Assembly: GCF_021134715.1 (NCBI RefSeq)
Contig: NC_060026.1
Location: 13,631,001 to 13,695,000, forward strand
Length of the DNA: 64,000 nucleotides
Source: Daphnia pulex
Taxonomy: Eukaryota > Arthropoda > Branchiopoda > Diplostraca > Daphniidae
Direction of reading: 5' to 3'
Shown here piece by piece: positions 45,790 to 58,500 of this stretch; the first letter of the stretch is position 1, and each line of letters starts with the position of its first letter. A program made the translations under genes and the position numbers. The notes beneath the pieces were generated by a model. It was given only the letters and a program-made list of their open reading frames with translations. It was not told the DNA's origin and ran no database searches.

Positions 45790-48700
45790 CTGTCAAAGAT
45801 CAAAGAGACCGGACCGAGTCTGTCACCACCTTCATCTTCAAAGGGTTTGACACCGGAGAGAATAAGACGTGCGTCCAACATTCCAGATGATCCAATGCTC
45901 CGCAGCAACGAAAAAGAAAATTGAAAAAAAAAACGTGAATTTTATTTTACTACTATTTTTTCAAATTTTATTTAAATTTGATATTTTTTCGAAGGGGGAA
46001 AAATCGTCCATTTTTTTATCTCGCCATCTGTCTCATTGTTCTCGAAAATTGCGCAATCGATACTGTTTGAAATGTTGGCCGTTAGATGGCTGTCGTGTCT
46101 ACTTTGTCTCAACAAATTCAATGTTCCGTTCGACCGTTAGATGGCAGCCAAATTCCGATTGTCTAGCAATAATCAATTGAATACTACTCCCCAAAGCCAA
46201 AAAAACAAGAAGCAATTTTTGCTGTTGCTTTCTCTTCTATAAAAAGACAAAAAGAAAATGTTATATGTCCAACATAAAAAAAAAAAAATCAATTGTGTAA
46301 ATAATCGACGTTGCCCGTTCGATGTTGTTGCTGTTATTTCAAAATGCTGTCGAAAAAACCAAAAAAACTCCGTGTGTCTAGTTGTTGTTGTTTCTCAACC
46401 GGTTGTGTTACGAGTCCAAACTGGATAAAATTCCCCGCGAATTTCAAAAGAAATCAGATATCCCAAGACAAATTAAGTAGTAAAATTTATTCTGACGAGA
46501 TGGAAATCTATCCAGACGTATACAATCTCTATTTTTGCGAGCCGCGGTTCACGTAACATCGTCGATAGAAATCAAATCACACAGACACAAAACAATCCGA
46601 CGTCATTATCGAAATAATTTGACTGTGCCAAAAAAAGGAGACAAAGACGGAAATGCATCAAACGACCGAATCGAATAAAGATTCCTATCAAAGAAAATTG
46701 TAACGTGAAATAATAAAATAAAAAATAAAATAAAAATACACCGTGAAACTTTCCAAAATATTTATCCTTATCGCGCAGATTTTCCGCGCTTTTTTCAAAA
46801 AAATAAAAACTAAAATATCCCAACATTTCTCTCTAACTCCTTAGGCTATGCGCACACAGTAGTTTGATTCTCTTGCCTGATGCCAAAACGACAGGTTGAT
46901 TTGAATTTGCAATTGCTGTGTGTATGTGTTCGCATTGTTTGCGTGCGTAATCCTATCCTGTCGAGGGGGGGATGGACGTCTATACCGGGAGCGAGTGGGA
47001 GGGGTCGTCGTGCAAAAATCGGGAGAAGCTAAAAAAAGAAAAAGAAAAAAATTCTTTCAAGTCACGAGGTGTTATTCAACTTTAAAAAATAAAACTAGGT
47101 GGAAAACAACAGCAGCATAGAGAAAAGAAAAAAAAAAGAACCTTTCGAAAATTGGTAAAAAATAAAAAAAATAATGTTACATACACGAATAAAAGGGGCG
47201 GAGTGTGTGTGTGGCTGGCTGCTACACCCTGGACCGCGGGAGGAAATGCGGGGTCGTTGACGGGGGTCAAACACACACACACACCGTCGTCTGATAATTG
47301 TTTTTTCTTTTTTAAAGTTTCTTCTCCTCATTTCGATCCCCCCCCCCATCAAAAACTGGAGAAAACAACCACCCAAAATCGCAGTTGTTGTTATTATGTT
47401 GTTGCTTTCGAGTCCAACAACAACAACTACCCCGAAAAAAGGTAAAAAAAAATTCCTCGTGTAGTTTGCCGTTGTATTTTTGAACCACCATCATCATCAC
47501 GAAGATGGTGCACAGCTGCACAGTACATTTCTTATATAATGGCAGAGTCGTTAGACTGATTTTTCTTTTCTTTTTTTGCGCGGTAAAATAATTTTTTTCA
47601 AAAAAAGAAATAAAAATAAGTTGCAATTTTCTCCAAACGGTACACACACACACACACCTGGGCTACCTGTCTTGAGCAGTAGTCTATAATATATATACTA
47701 TATAGAGAGAGTCAAGTGTGTTAGCCTATATATGGACAAGCGGTTCTTATATATATATATTTATTATTCATTTTTTTTTAAGCATCGTGATTCACGCGGC
47801 TGATGGATCCGCGCAGCAGCAGCTCGATGCATCTGATACACACACATAATCTATTGTGTGTGTATATATATACCTGGCAGGTAGTAGTAGTAGTAGCTTT
47901 TGGTGAGTGTGGGGGCTCACGTCTAAAAATTTATATCTTAAAGTTCAACGGGGTCTATAATAGACACAACATATAAAGCTGACCTCTTTTTTTCTTTTTA
48001 TGTACGGCTCCCGATCGTGCCTCGTCGATTGACACGGCACAAGAAGAACCTTGCGGCTAGGCTCTTCTTCTTATTCTTTTTGGTTGTTGCCGTACGGAAT
48101 TCACGCAAAGTCACGCTCGTACAGTTAGATTTTTTACCTTTTTAAAAACGATTGAATTGAAAAATTTGTTTTTTAGATTTTTCAGTATTGATAGGGGAGG
48201 AAGAAGAAAGTTGATTTTTTCCAGACTCGGCGATGCTCTCTGCGCAAACGGTGATGTCATGTTCTTTTGGGCTGTGGGTTTGGAATAAACGGGGGGAAAA
48301 AAATAGGCACACGGAAAAGGGTTTGACCCTCCCGATCGGATGACGACGGTCGGGAGTTGTGCGCTCTTTCGACCCGCAACAAGTTGAAGAAGAAGATGGA
48401 AAGAAAAAAAAAAAAAGGTTAAACGAGTCAACGGCGGCACATCGACGAGCTTCCCCCAAGTAAGAAAAAAATGAGGAGGAGAGACATTAAAAAATCATTT
48501 CCCAACCCAACTTTCACGCGCTCACCCCGTCCGCGCACACACAAACACCGAAGAAGAAAAAAACCGGCGGGAGATTTGAAAGTCAAAAAAAAAAAAGATA
48601 CAAGGAACTCGACGCGATGTGAATCTCGCGTGAATACAAGTTTCAGACGCGACTACTTTACAACAACAACACACACACAGAGAAAAAGTGTAGGTAAAAT

Positions 48701-51673
48701 TATATTTATAGCATCGGCATCATATTTTTTTTCGTCGCTATTTTAAGTTTGATGATTTCTCGACGAGCTTTTTCCAAATTGGCGACTTAATAATTCGAGT
48801 AAAAAACGGGCGACAAAAAATTGCCGAGAGATCAAAATCAACTTTTTTTTCGGACGTTCTCCGTTCGTGAATTCGTGCGTGTTTTTTTTTGTAGGTTTTG
48901 GTGTGTACGGAGTTGTTGTAATAATCATAAAAAAATCATTAAATTCGCCTGGAGGAATTAATTTCTGTTTTCTTCTGGGGGGTTTGGAAATAAAATTTTT
49001 TTTGTATTTTTGCGGTTGTGTCTACGGAGACCTAAATTTATACTTGACCCGCTTGTCGCCATCATTCACGATAGATTGCCAACTCTCTCTCTCTTGTTTC
49101 AACAAATTCACTTTTTTAAATTTTTGAATTTTCAAATTTTTCGGCGCGATTTTCAAAAAAAATTTCAATCGACGAATAAAATTTTAAAATTTAATAATTT
49201 AACACGTCGTCATGGTGATATCGAGTCTGGAAAGAAAAACGATAAGTGGAGTGTGTACACACAACATCCTTGAAGAGACCCTCGACAACGTCTCCATTTT
49301 TGATTCAGCACTTCTTCACATGGCGCACAATGGCGTCTCTATTCTTCCTCCCAGTTTTTCTTTATAATAAAATATAAAATATAATAATCATATTTTTGAT
49401 ATTTTCTTTAAATATATAACATAAGAAAAGAAGTAAAAAAAAGAGAGAGGGGAAACAACTCATCGGGCACCGGTGTCTGGGGGGCTTTACCCCACAGCAC
49501 TTGGTATTGGGATATCTATGTGTTGTGTGTGTGTGTGTACAGTATATACTGGTGCTGTGTGCCCCCATCGGAGATTTAGTCTTTTTTTTTTTCTTTCTAT
49601 TTTTTTCTATTTTTTCCTTCTTTTCTTCTGCAGCGCCTGGCGCCAGGGTGACGTGCGCGGTGGCCGCCTACCTTATACCTTTCCCTCCTACTCCTCCTAC
49701 TCCCTACCCTTCGGCCTCTGCGTCAAGTCCTCTGTACATATCAAAAGAAAAGAAGAAAAAAAACACAATAGATTTCTCTTTATTTCTTTCGGAAAAAAAT
49801 AAATAATAAAAATTTATTCATAAAATGAATAAATAAAATAAATTTTTATCATATAAAAAAACCGGGCAGCAGCCAAGCAGTAGCTACCGGGGGTTCTTTT
49901 AGATAGATCCTCCTTCTTTTCAACTTGTCATCTTATTTGATACCCCACAAGAAAATAAAAACATCCAGTAGCTTCTTTTTTATTCAAATGTGTTTCCGAT
50001 ATCTGAAAAAATAAATAAAATAAATAAAATCAATTTTGTTTTTTAAAAATCCAAGAAAAAATATAACGTTGCAGTGCCGATAAGAGAGAAAAATTGAGAG
50101 CGGCTCAGGCTCAGGGGTCGATGGGCGTGTGTACGTGTGTGAACTCTCTTGCAAAGGGGCGGAGGAGTAGAGAAAGAAAGAAGAAAGTCTTCCGCCAACT
50201 CTTTTTATTTTTTTCCGTCTTCCACATGTATACCGGGGGTCCGCGCGGCGGACCGATCCGGCGGCGCCAATATGTACACACACACGGAGACAATCCTTTT
50301 TCCATCTTATAAGAGTATAGTCCCTCCCGCCCCCGCTCTCAATTCTCTTTCCCCCCTATGTCTTTTGATCTATTTGGTTTTTTCTCTTTTATTTTTTTAA
50401 AATACTGGGCATGTGTATTCAGACTAAATATATCCGAGTGCGGTACACAATTTATTAAAGATAATCATCAGCCAGGGCTCTCTGCTGAGACTGGTAGACT
50501 CTTATCTTCTCTTTTTCGCCGCGCCTATATACCACACCATCGTGAAAATAACTGCAATGAAAGATTTTTTGGGGGGTTTTCAAAAAGACCGCCAGCCGAT
50601 TTTGAATAATTTTTGAAAAAATAATAATAAAATAAAATTTAAATGTTTTTGAAAAAGGGTGGCGACACTCAATATGTCAAAGGTGTTGGCTACACACTCG
50701 CAGGTAAAAGAATCAAAAATCGAGCCTAATGGAAGCTGAGAGACCCAAACTTCTGATGTTAATCTTTTCTTTTTTCTGTTCATAGACAAACACTTTGGTC
50801 GGGCTGGAAGGTCAAATCTTATCGTTTAATGGGTAATTGTGTAGATACAATTTGTTATGATTCGATTGATGGCGTGTACCCTATGCACCTTTCACTGGTA
50901 GACTTGTCCAGGCCTAAATATCCAATCTCAAAAGAGATTGTTGGCCAAGATGGCCAGTTCAGAGAGAGATATTAATATTATTATCCCCAACAAATAACTT
51001 GGGCGATTGTCATAAGGTTCAAGGTGACCGACCTGATTCACATCTTGCCCTTTTCTTCTTTAATAAAATAATGAAAAGATTGGGTTGTAATTCTTGTGCT
51101 CTACGTGGAATTGTTATTCGAACGTCGAGTGAAAGGGAATAGCGTCCGCATCGAAAAAACAAGAGTCGGAAATGGTCGAAAAACTCGGCGAGGGAATAGA
51201 CGCAAATTCCCAGCTGGACAATAGATCCAAGATGTCAACCTTTCACTTATAAGGATCGCCAGAGAGACATTTCCTCTTGTGATTTTCTTCTCTTATGTAA
51301 GAGAAGGAAGAAATAAAAAAAAGTTACTGGGAAAATGTGGCAAGGCCGTTGTGATGCGATTATTAGGGACGTTGGGCGATGAATAACAAATAAACGATCG
51401 ACATTTCGGTGCGGCTCCTTAAAAATAGGAGGGATAATCATAAAGGAGCCCGAGACAATGTGTCACCCCCCCTCCCAAGTTCAAGGTCGTCGTCGTCATC
51501 ATCATCGCCCAACAAACACAATCATCATCATCATCATCAACAACAACAACCGGCGCGGACCTGCTGCAAAACTCGCCTCCCGGCTCCTATAGGAGCATAG
51601 GAGCCACCAGGCGCTTATAGAGCGGCGGTGGGCAAACGTAATCAATCCATCCGTGTGTGTGTGGAGAGGGGTG
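45790..51673. other. 3' UTR of SLC35F-type gene, then gene-free DNA upstream of Dll
   Basis: After the TGA at 45787-45789 there is no supported coding exon. AATAAA at about 46675 is a possible poly(A) signal. The rest is dominated by A/T homopolymers and (TG)/(CA) microsatellites, with scattered hairpins such as AAGAAGAACC/CTCTTCTTCTT near 48040-48075. Its position makes it a candidate location for Distal-less enhancers. Confidence 0.45.
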
Positions 51674-51674
51674 G

Positions 51675-51740
51675 GCTATTTAAGCTCCGCCCTGAACCCA
51701 ATGGAAGCCGAGAAGGGTTGGCTGGCGCCGGCCGACCAAT
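51675..51740 (+). promoter_or_regulatory. candidate Distal-less core promoter
   Basis: CTATTTAAG (51675-51683) in GC-rich surroundings is a TATA-like element about 720 bp upstream of the Dll start codon. A CCAAT box (GACCAATGGCG) lies slightly downstream near 51735. This would give a long GA/CA-rich 5' UTR. Evidence is positional only. Confidence 0.3.
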
Positions 51741-52397
51741 GGCGTGACAGCAAAGAGGCGGGGCATACCCCCAAAGGGGCAAAGGAGAACAGCAGAGAAA
51801 CGAGTGGCGCAAAAGGGTCCCGCCCACTCTTCCTATACGTGTGTGTGTGTCTAGTCTAGATACCTTAGACACACTCCACCTTTTTTGCCTGGGCTCTCTC
51901 GCCCCTGTGTGTGTGTGTGTGTGTAAGTGAATGGCCAGGCAGTGGAAAACCAGTTGGTTCGCTAACTACCGCCCAGGACGGTCGTGTTGTTGGTTCGTTC
52001 CCCGTCAAGTTGATTTGTTTTAACTCGGCACAATTTTTTGGTGATTTCCATTTTTTCTCTCTGCTCCTGTAACGGAATACAGTGTCCATCTCTCGGCGTG
52101 TGTCATCCATCAACAACAAATTCTTCGTCTTGAAATTATTCAAAAGTTTCAAAAAAAAAGTGAGCGCGAATATTTGAAAAGAGCCAAAGAAGAAAAAGAA
52201 AAACAACTTCAGTTTTGTTTGAAAAAGTGGTTTAGTGTTTTTGTTTGGTCGACGTTTGACATCCATCCGCAACCCTGGAGTCGCCGTCGCCGCATCAAAT
52301 CCGGCGGAATTCGCCGGTGCCACATCCGCCGCCGTCCAGCTCTGCAAACAGTTTCATCGCCAGTCATTTCAGCAGCAGCGGCGACTACAACAACACA

Positions 52398-55300
52398 ATG
52401 TCGTCGACGACGCCCAATTCCGTCGGCGCCGGAGATTGCGACCAGCAACAACAACAACAACAACAACAAGATCCGTCCAATTCATCCGGACAGCAGCAGC
52501 AGCAGGCGGCAGCGGCTGCGGCGGCCGCCGCATCCAAGAACGCCTTCCTGGAACTGCAACAGGCCCACCAGCACCTGGCCAGTCAGGCCGGCATCGGTCC
52601 GCCACCTCCGCACATGGGCGGAGGTGGCGGCGGCGGCGGAGGGGGGCCGTACGGCATGAGCCGCAATCCTTACGGCCAGATGCAACAGCAGCATCCGTCG
52701 TCCAACAGTTTGAGCGTCAACCACCAGCTGGGCGGCTACCCCTTCTCCCACATGACGTCACAAAACTCGTACGCCGCAGCGGCGGCCGCCGCCGCCGCCG
52801 GATACCACCACCTCAGTCCTTATCCGTCGCAATGTCCATCACCTCCCAGAGACGGTAAATCAAAATTAAAAATTAAAATTATAAAATCAAAATCAAAAAT
52901 TGGGAAAAAATCAAATTTCTACGGGGCGTTCAAATCTCTCCTTTTGTAGTTTTGTTTTTTACTTTCCAAGGGAGGGGGTGTGTTTATGTTGATACCAGAA
53001 GGGGGGGGGATAATATTTATTCCGGGGGATGTTGCGCTGGAAAGAGAAAAAAATAAAAAAATAGAAATACAAAAGGAGATCCCAGCAGCAGCCGGTTTCT
53101 TCTTCTTCTTTTGGCTGGACGAAAGCAAAAGAAGAAGAAGAGGATCGCCAGAGTTACGTTGTTGATGATGTATGGAAGGGGGGCGGATGATGATGGATGG
53201 AAGGGGGGAGCCTTGAGAGAGAAGAGAAGAGAGAAAAGAAGTTTTTTTTGTCTTATTCTTCTCTCTTTTATGTACTGTAGTGGTGTACGGTGGTGGTGGT
53301 ACTAAGATGAAGTTGAGCCGATAAGAATCGATCAATTAATCGTCGAAATCCCCCCAGACCCGGTGCTGGACGCGCACGGCCAAACCGGCGGGACCGGCCC
53401 TTTTTTTTCTCCCATGTCCGTCTTCAAAGAAAAGAAAAGATCAAAATAACAACAACATTCTCTCGATGATGAATGAGCGTAACTCCAACAAGTTTAAAAA
53501 AAAATAGGAAAAAATGGAAAGAATTATTTGAAGTAAAAAGCCGTCGGAGAAAAACTGAAAATCTCTCAAAATTTAGCGCTGGAAATCGATTCATTAATAA
53601 AATGATATCTTTCACTAATAAGGGAAGATCTTGGTCCGATTCTTTTTCATTAAACTAGACACGTGGAAACAAACACAATCATCATTATGCAGATGAGCAT
53701 TTAGCTAGGCTAAAAGAGGTCGTCATCCATCACCCGTCCATTTAACAACAACCCCAAATACAAAATTATCCTTTTAATTCATTTATTTAATTTGATTCTG
53801 ATTTGATTTATTTGGAAATATTAGATAAAGATTCACTGGAATCGGGAATTCGGGTCAACGGAAAGGGCAAAAAGATGCGCAAGCCGCGGACGATTTACTC
53901 GTCGCTCCAACTGCAGCAGCTCAACCGCCGGTTCCAGCGGACCCAATACCTGGCCCTGCCCGAACGGGCCGAATTGGCCGCCTCCTTGGGACTCACACAA
54001 ACTCAGGTAACATTTAATTCAATTGAAATTTTTCTTCTTCTAAAAAAATGGCCGCCAAAGTTACAAAAAAAGAGAAAAAAAAGGTTCACGATATGTCACG
54101 AGGGGGCGTGTTCTCCATATATACAAGACTGGTGGATGTGTGTGTGTGTGCTGGCCTGCTGCTGCTGGGCTGCCGGGCTGCCGTGTAGTGATGGATGGGG
54201 GTTATACGGGCCAAGACGGGCAGACGCACAAGAGTTCCATGCACAGAAAGAGAGAAGGGAGGGCAATAGATGGGTGGGGGCGTGTCCGTTCACAAACACA
54301 TGAGGAAACGGCCCGCTCCATGTTGTTGTTGTTGTTGTTGTAATAAAAACTGAAAAAACATTTTTGGTCCGTCCAAATATTTTTTTCCTTTTCTCCCCCC
54401 ACAGTTGGAAATTTATCGATTTTTTAAATAAAATGGAAATGATCAAAATGTCCGGCCAGCTAGAGAGACTAGGAAAAGGATGGCCGATAGCCATCCATCA
54501 CTTTATTGCGTCACACAAGAGTTTTAATCCGCGCGCGCAGAAAAAAACAAAACAAAAAATGAAATAAAATGTAAAAAAAAAGTTTCTTTTTCTTTGGCTT
54601 TGGCTGGCCTTGTCCACATCCTTTTCGGTTTGTGTGTGTGGCTCTCTCGACTCGTTTCATCACATTCAGCTGTGGAATAAATAAAATAAAAAAATTTAAA
54701 AAGAAAAAGAAAAGGGCCAAGTGAGATGGATTAATCCGCTCATCGCATGCGCGAGCCCAACTCTCAAACGAAAGAAGAAAAAAAAAAGTTTTTTCTTCTT
54801 CTTCTTCTTTTCACGTAATTGTTGAACAACAACAACAAACTCTTCCGGCGGTTGTGTATAATAACGGTCCTCCTTCCATCTTGTTGATTTTAAAATTTCA
54901 AAAAAAGAGAAAAACAACAAATTTAATTTTCTTTTTTTTTAAATTTCAGGTGAAAATTTGGTTCCAGAACCGGCGGAGTAAATACAAGAAGATGATGAAA
55001 GCGGCTCAACAGGTCGGCGGAGGTGGTGGCGGATTAAACGGAAACAATTCCGCCTCGACGCCGCAAATGTCGCCGTCCGAATCGGAAGGAGGATCTCCCA
55101 GTCCGGAATGCGGAGACGACGGAAGTCTGGGCGGTGGTGGTGGTTACTTACCGCTGGGCATGGGCCAGCAGCATCCGCACCAGCAACAGCAACAACAGCA
55201 ACAGCATCCGGGCGGAGGAGGAATGATGAACTACCACCAACAGCAACACCAGCAGTCGGCCGGGACGCCCGTCAGCGACTTGTCGCCACCTCCGCCGACG

Positions 55301-55597
55301 TTGCTGGGCCTGTCCGGCGGCGGCGGCGGTGGCGGAAGTCCTCCGCTCTCGTCGTCAACGGGCGGCTCCTGGATGCACGACACCAAGCCGAGCCTCATCC
55401 AAATGGGCGACCCGGCGTCGGCTGCCGTCGGCCTGGCCGCCCACCACCACCACCACGTCCATCACCAAATCCACCACCAAAACAGTTTGCAGCAGCAAAT
55501 GGGAGCGGCGGCTGCGGCCGCAGCGGCCGCCGCCAATTACGGAATGCCCTACCCTTGGCAGTACGCCGCCACCATGAACCAAGGTCTACTCACATGA
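52398..55597 (+). CDS. Dll: Distal-less homeobox transcription factor
   Basis: Exons 52398-52854, 53825-54006 and 54950-55597 give 428 residues. The homeodomain spans about residues 171-230 ([18 protein letters not shown]... to [13 protein letters not shown]). It is preceded by [11 protein letters not shown] and followed by MMKAAQ, the exact Dll/Dlx signature. Intron 2 splits it after LGLTQTQ, before VKIWFQNRR, the conserved position. The N-terminus keeps KNAFLELQQ and YPFSHM..NSY blocks, separated by long Gln, Ala and Gly runs. The C-terminus has TPVSDLSPP and a His-rich stretch. Dll is a nuclear DNA-binding factor that drives outgrowth of distal limb and sensory structures. The start is the ATG at 52398; the frame is open further upstream but without an ATG. 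Homopolymer runs at least as long as in other arthropod Dll proteins are the only oddity. Confidence 0.98.
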
Positions 55598-58500
55598 ACT
55601 GATTTTTCTTAATTCATTTAGACACAAAAAACAAAATTTTTTTAAAATTCAATCGAGTTGAGAAAAATTTTAAAAATTAAAAAAGCCAATGGATAAAATT
55701 TCGTTAAATGTAAAAGAAATTTCTTTTTTCTTCAAAAATCTTGGATTTAAATTATTTAGAAAAAAAAAAGAAAATTAATTTTTTTTTCGCGTTCCCTCCC
55801 CCTGGAAAACTTTTTTCAAACAAAATTCGACAACATTAAATTGATTTCTTCGACTACTTTACTATCCCCCCCACTCCTATATACATATAAATATATTTAC
55901 TTTTTTTTCTCGAATTTCTTTTCTGTGTGCGTGTCCCCCGTGTCTCCCAACTCACTTGTGTGTGTGTCAAAAACAAAATTATGTTTATATTATTAAAACA
56001 ACACAAAAACCATTCCTCATCAAAATCTTTCGACCTTTGTTTTCCCCACTTTGCTCGGGTGCAATACAAGTCCCCCACCATGATGTAATTTTTACTACCA
56101 TGAAAAAATGTGTACTTGATATACGTACAGGACGGACTTGATTTCAACATTTTTTTTTAAATCGTAAAAAAAAAATTAATTAAAACCCGAGGGAAAATTT
56201 TTAGGAAATACTGTAATAGTACAATATTAATTTTTTTTCTTAATTTTCAAACGACACCGGGAAACTGTTGGGATTAAAAAAAAAAATTAGTTGCGAATTT
56301 TGACCTAAATAATTTCAAATCTCTCCCCCCCCCAAGAAAATTGTGTGTAAACTACATTACGTGTATTTCTTTTCTTCTTTTATTTTTTGTTGTTGTTATG
56401 AAATTCGAAAAAAAAAACTTTTTTTTTCAATTAAAAAAAATCACAAAAAAATTTTTTTTTGTTATCAAATTTTTTTTTCAAAAGAGATTCAAACGAGTGA
56501 TGTGTGTAACTGTGTATCATAGCCGGTCCCTCCTTCATTTTCATCCTGTCATTTTCTTTTGGAAAAAAAAAAAATGTTCACGACATTCCATCATCCTCCT
56601 CCTCCTCCCTGTGTGTACGTGTGGATTTTTATTTTTGTGTTCTCCGAGTTACGTAAAAGAAAAAAAAAACACAACAAATTGATCAACAAAAAAGTGTGAT
56701 GTTCTCATCCAAATACACAAAAATTGTGTGTCGATAAAAAGAAAAAAACATTTCGTCATTTCATTTTTTAAAAAAAGGAAAAGAAATTCCCGCCAGGAAA
56801 GGGCCAGCAGAGTCATCCATCACGGAGGTTTCAACTGCATATCTCATAACGATTCATTTAATTTCATTAACCATTTTACAATCAGAGAAAAACCGACTTT
56901 CTTATTTTAAAAAAAAAGGAAAAAAAAGTTGGAATTTTCTTGGGCAAGAAGAAGATTACGTCGGTTATTTCTGTCCGTTTCAAGAGTTGTGTGTGTGTGT
57001 ACATCTCTGCTGGTGCAACTGTCTGGATGATGATGATGATGATGAGCCGCTCGGGGGCCTTTTCTTCCGACTTTCGTGCGACTCCCAAACAGAATAAAAA
57101 TAAAAAAAATAAGTCTCAAGTCGAAGCTGCTGCTGCTGCTGCCTTGTGTTATGCAAATAGCGTGATACACGCCATCTGCGGATCGTTTCGCCCAGCAGCG
57201 GGGGGCTAAACAAGACGCGGGCAAGGCCAGCCAGCCAGCAGGCCAGCAAACTGACAAAATCTATAAAAACACATTGAACGATTAAATATGATATTCAAAT
57301 GTGCGCGCGCCTGGCCTTTTTTGATTGATTCACTCTTATAGCTTGGCTATAATCGAATGAGATGGACATCCGATTAATCGATTGATTACACACAACAACT
57401 TTTCCTTTTGCACAATGGACGAGACACGCGTAACTGTCAGTCGAGTTCCGGTGACTTGGGACAGTTAAGAATCAAATAAATAAATAAATAGATAAAAAAA
57501 CGGTTCTAATTGATGGGCGGCGCACGCGCTCTCTAAACTATTTTGCGGGGGATGGTCTAAAATAACATCTACTGGTCTGTCTTTTCTCCTATTCTTTATT
57601 TTTTTGTTCATCTTCTTTTGATAGACGTAACATAAAAAAATAGAGGAGAATACCAGGGTAGTAGTGGTGGGGGAGGAAGTAAATGTCTTCATCATATAAT
57701 ATAAAAATAGAGTCCAGCTCGGATTACACGGACCGGGTGCGCAGGCGATAGAGTGGCGAGATAGACACACACACACAACATGTTGAACATTTTTGATTGT
57801 TTGTTTTTTTTTCTTCTTCTATCGAACAATCATATAATAAAAAGCAAAGCCAATATTGATGGCAGATGGTCTGACCTGATGTTACGACCCCATTGTGAGT
57901 CGTTGCGTCACACAACGGAAAGACATAAACGGGTTGGTGAGCGGACGTGCATCAACACCTGGACGTGATCGACAAGTCACCCAAGTCTATACCCAACTGC
58001 GATTTTGACATATTATGATACAGTCATCGAGAAGCAGTGCAGGTATAAGCCACGCCTATCTGATCGAAATAAATTTCGGGTTGTTGTGTAAAAGGGATCA
58101 AATAGAAATTCTTTTAACTTCTTTCTTTCTTTCTTTGAACGGCGGGGGTAGAAGGAAGGTATAGAGCAAAGCGCAGGTGGCGCCACAGATCCCTTCAGGG
58201 CCCTTCATGTTTTTTTTTCTTATTCTTCTTTTGGGTTTTTTCCATAGAGACGCCCATTTTCTTTTTTTCTCTATTTCCCAACCCCCTTTTCCATGTAACA
58301 TGCACAACACGCACACACGTTATACCTTCTTCTTCTTCTTCTTTTTTTATTTTTATTACGATGATGACGGGGGAGAAAAAATAAAGAAACAGGAGAGACG
58401 AGAAAGAAAGAGAGAGGGGGTGGTAGTGGGTTGTGGGTGGGAGGTGCTGTGCGCGTTTCCGCCGCGACGGAGAGGCCCAGACATGACGTCGACGTCGTAC

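Noticed and set aside
48040..48075. AAGAAGAACC...CTCTTCTTCTT hairpin considered as a microRNA precursor
   Set aside because: Stem too short and simple-sequence; no known miRNA seed recognised.
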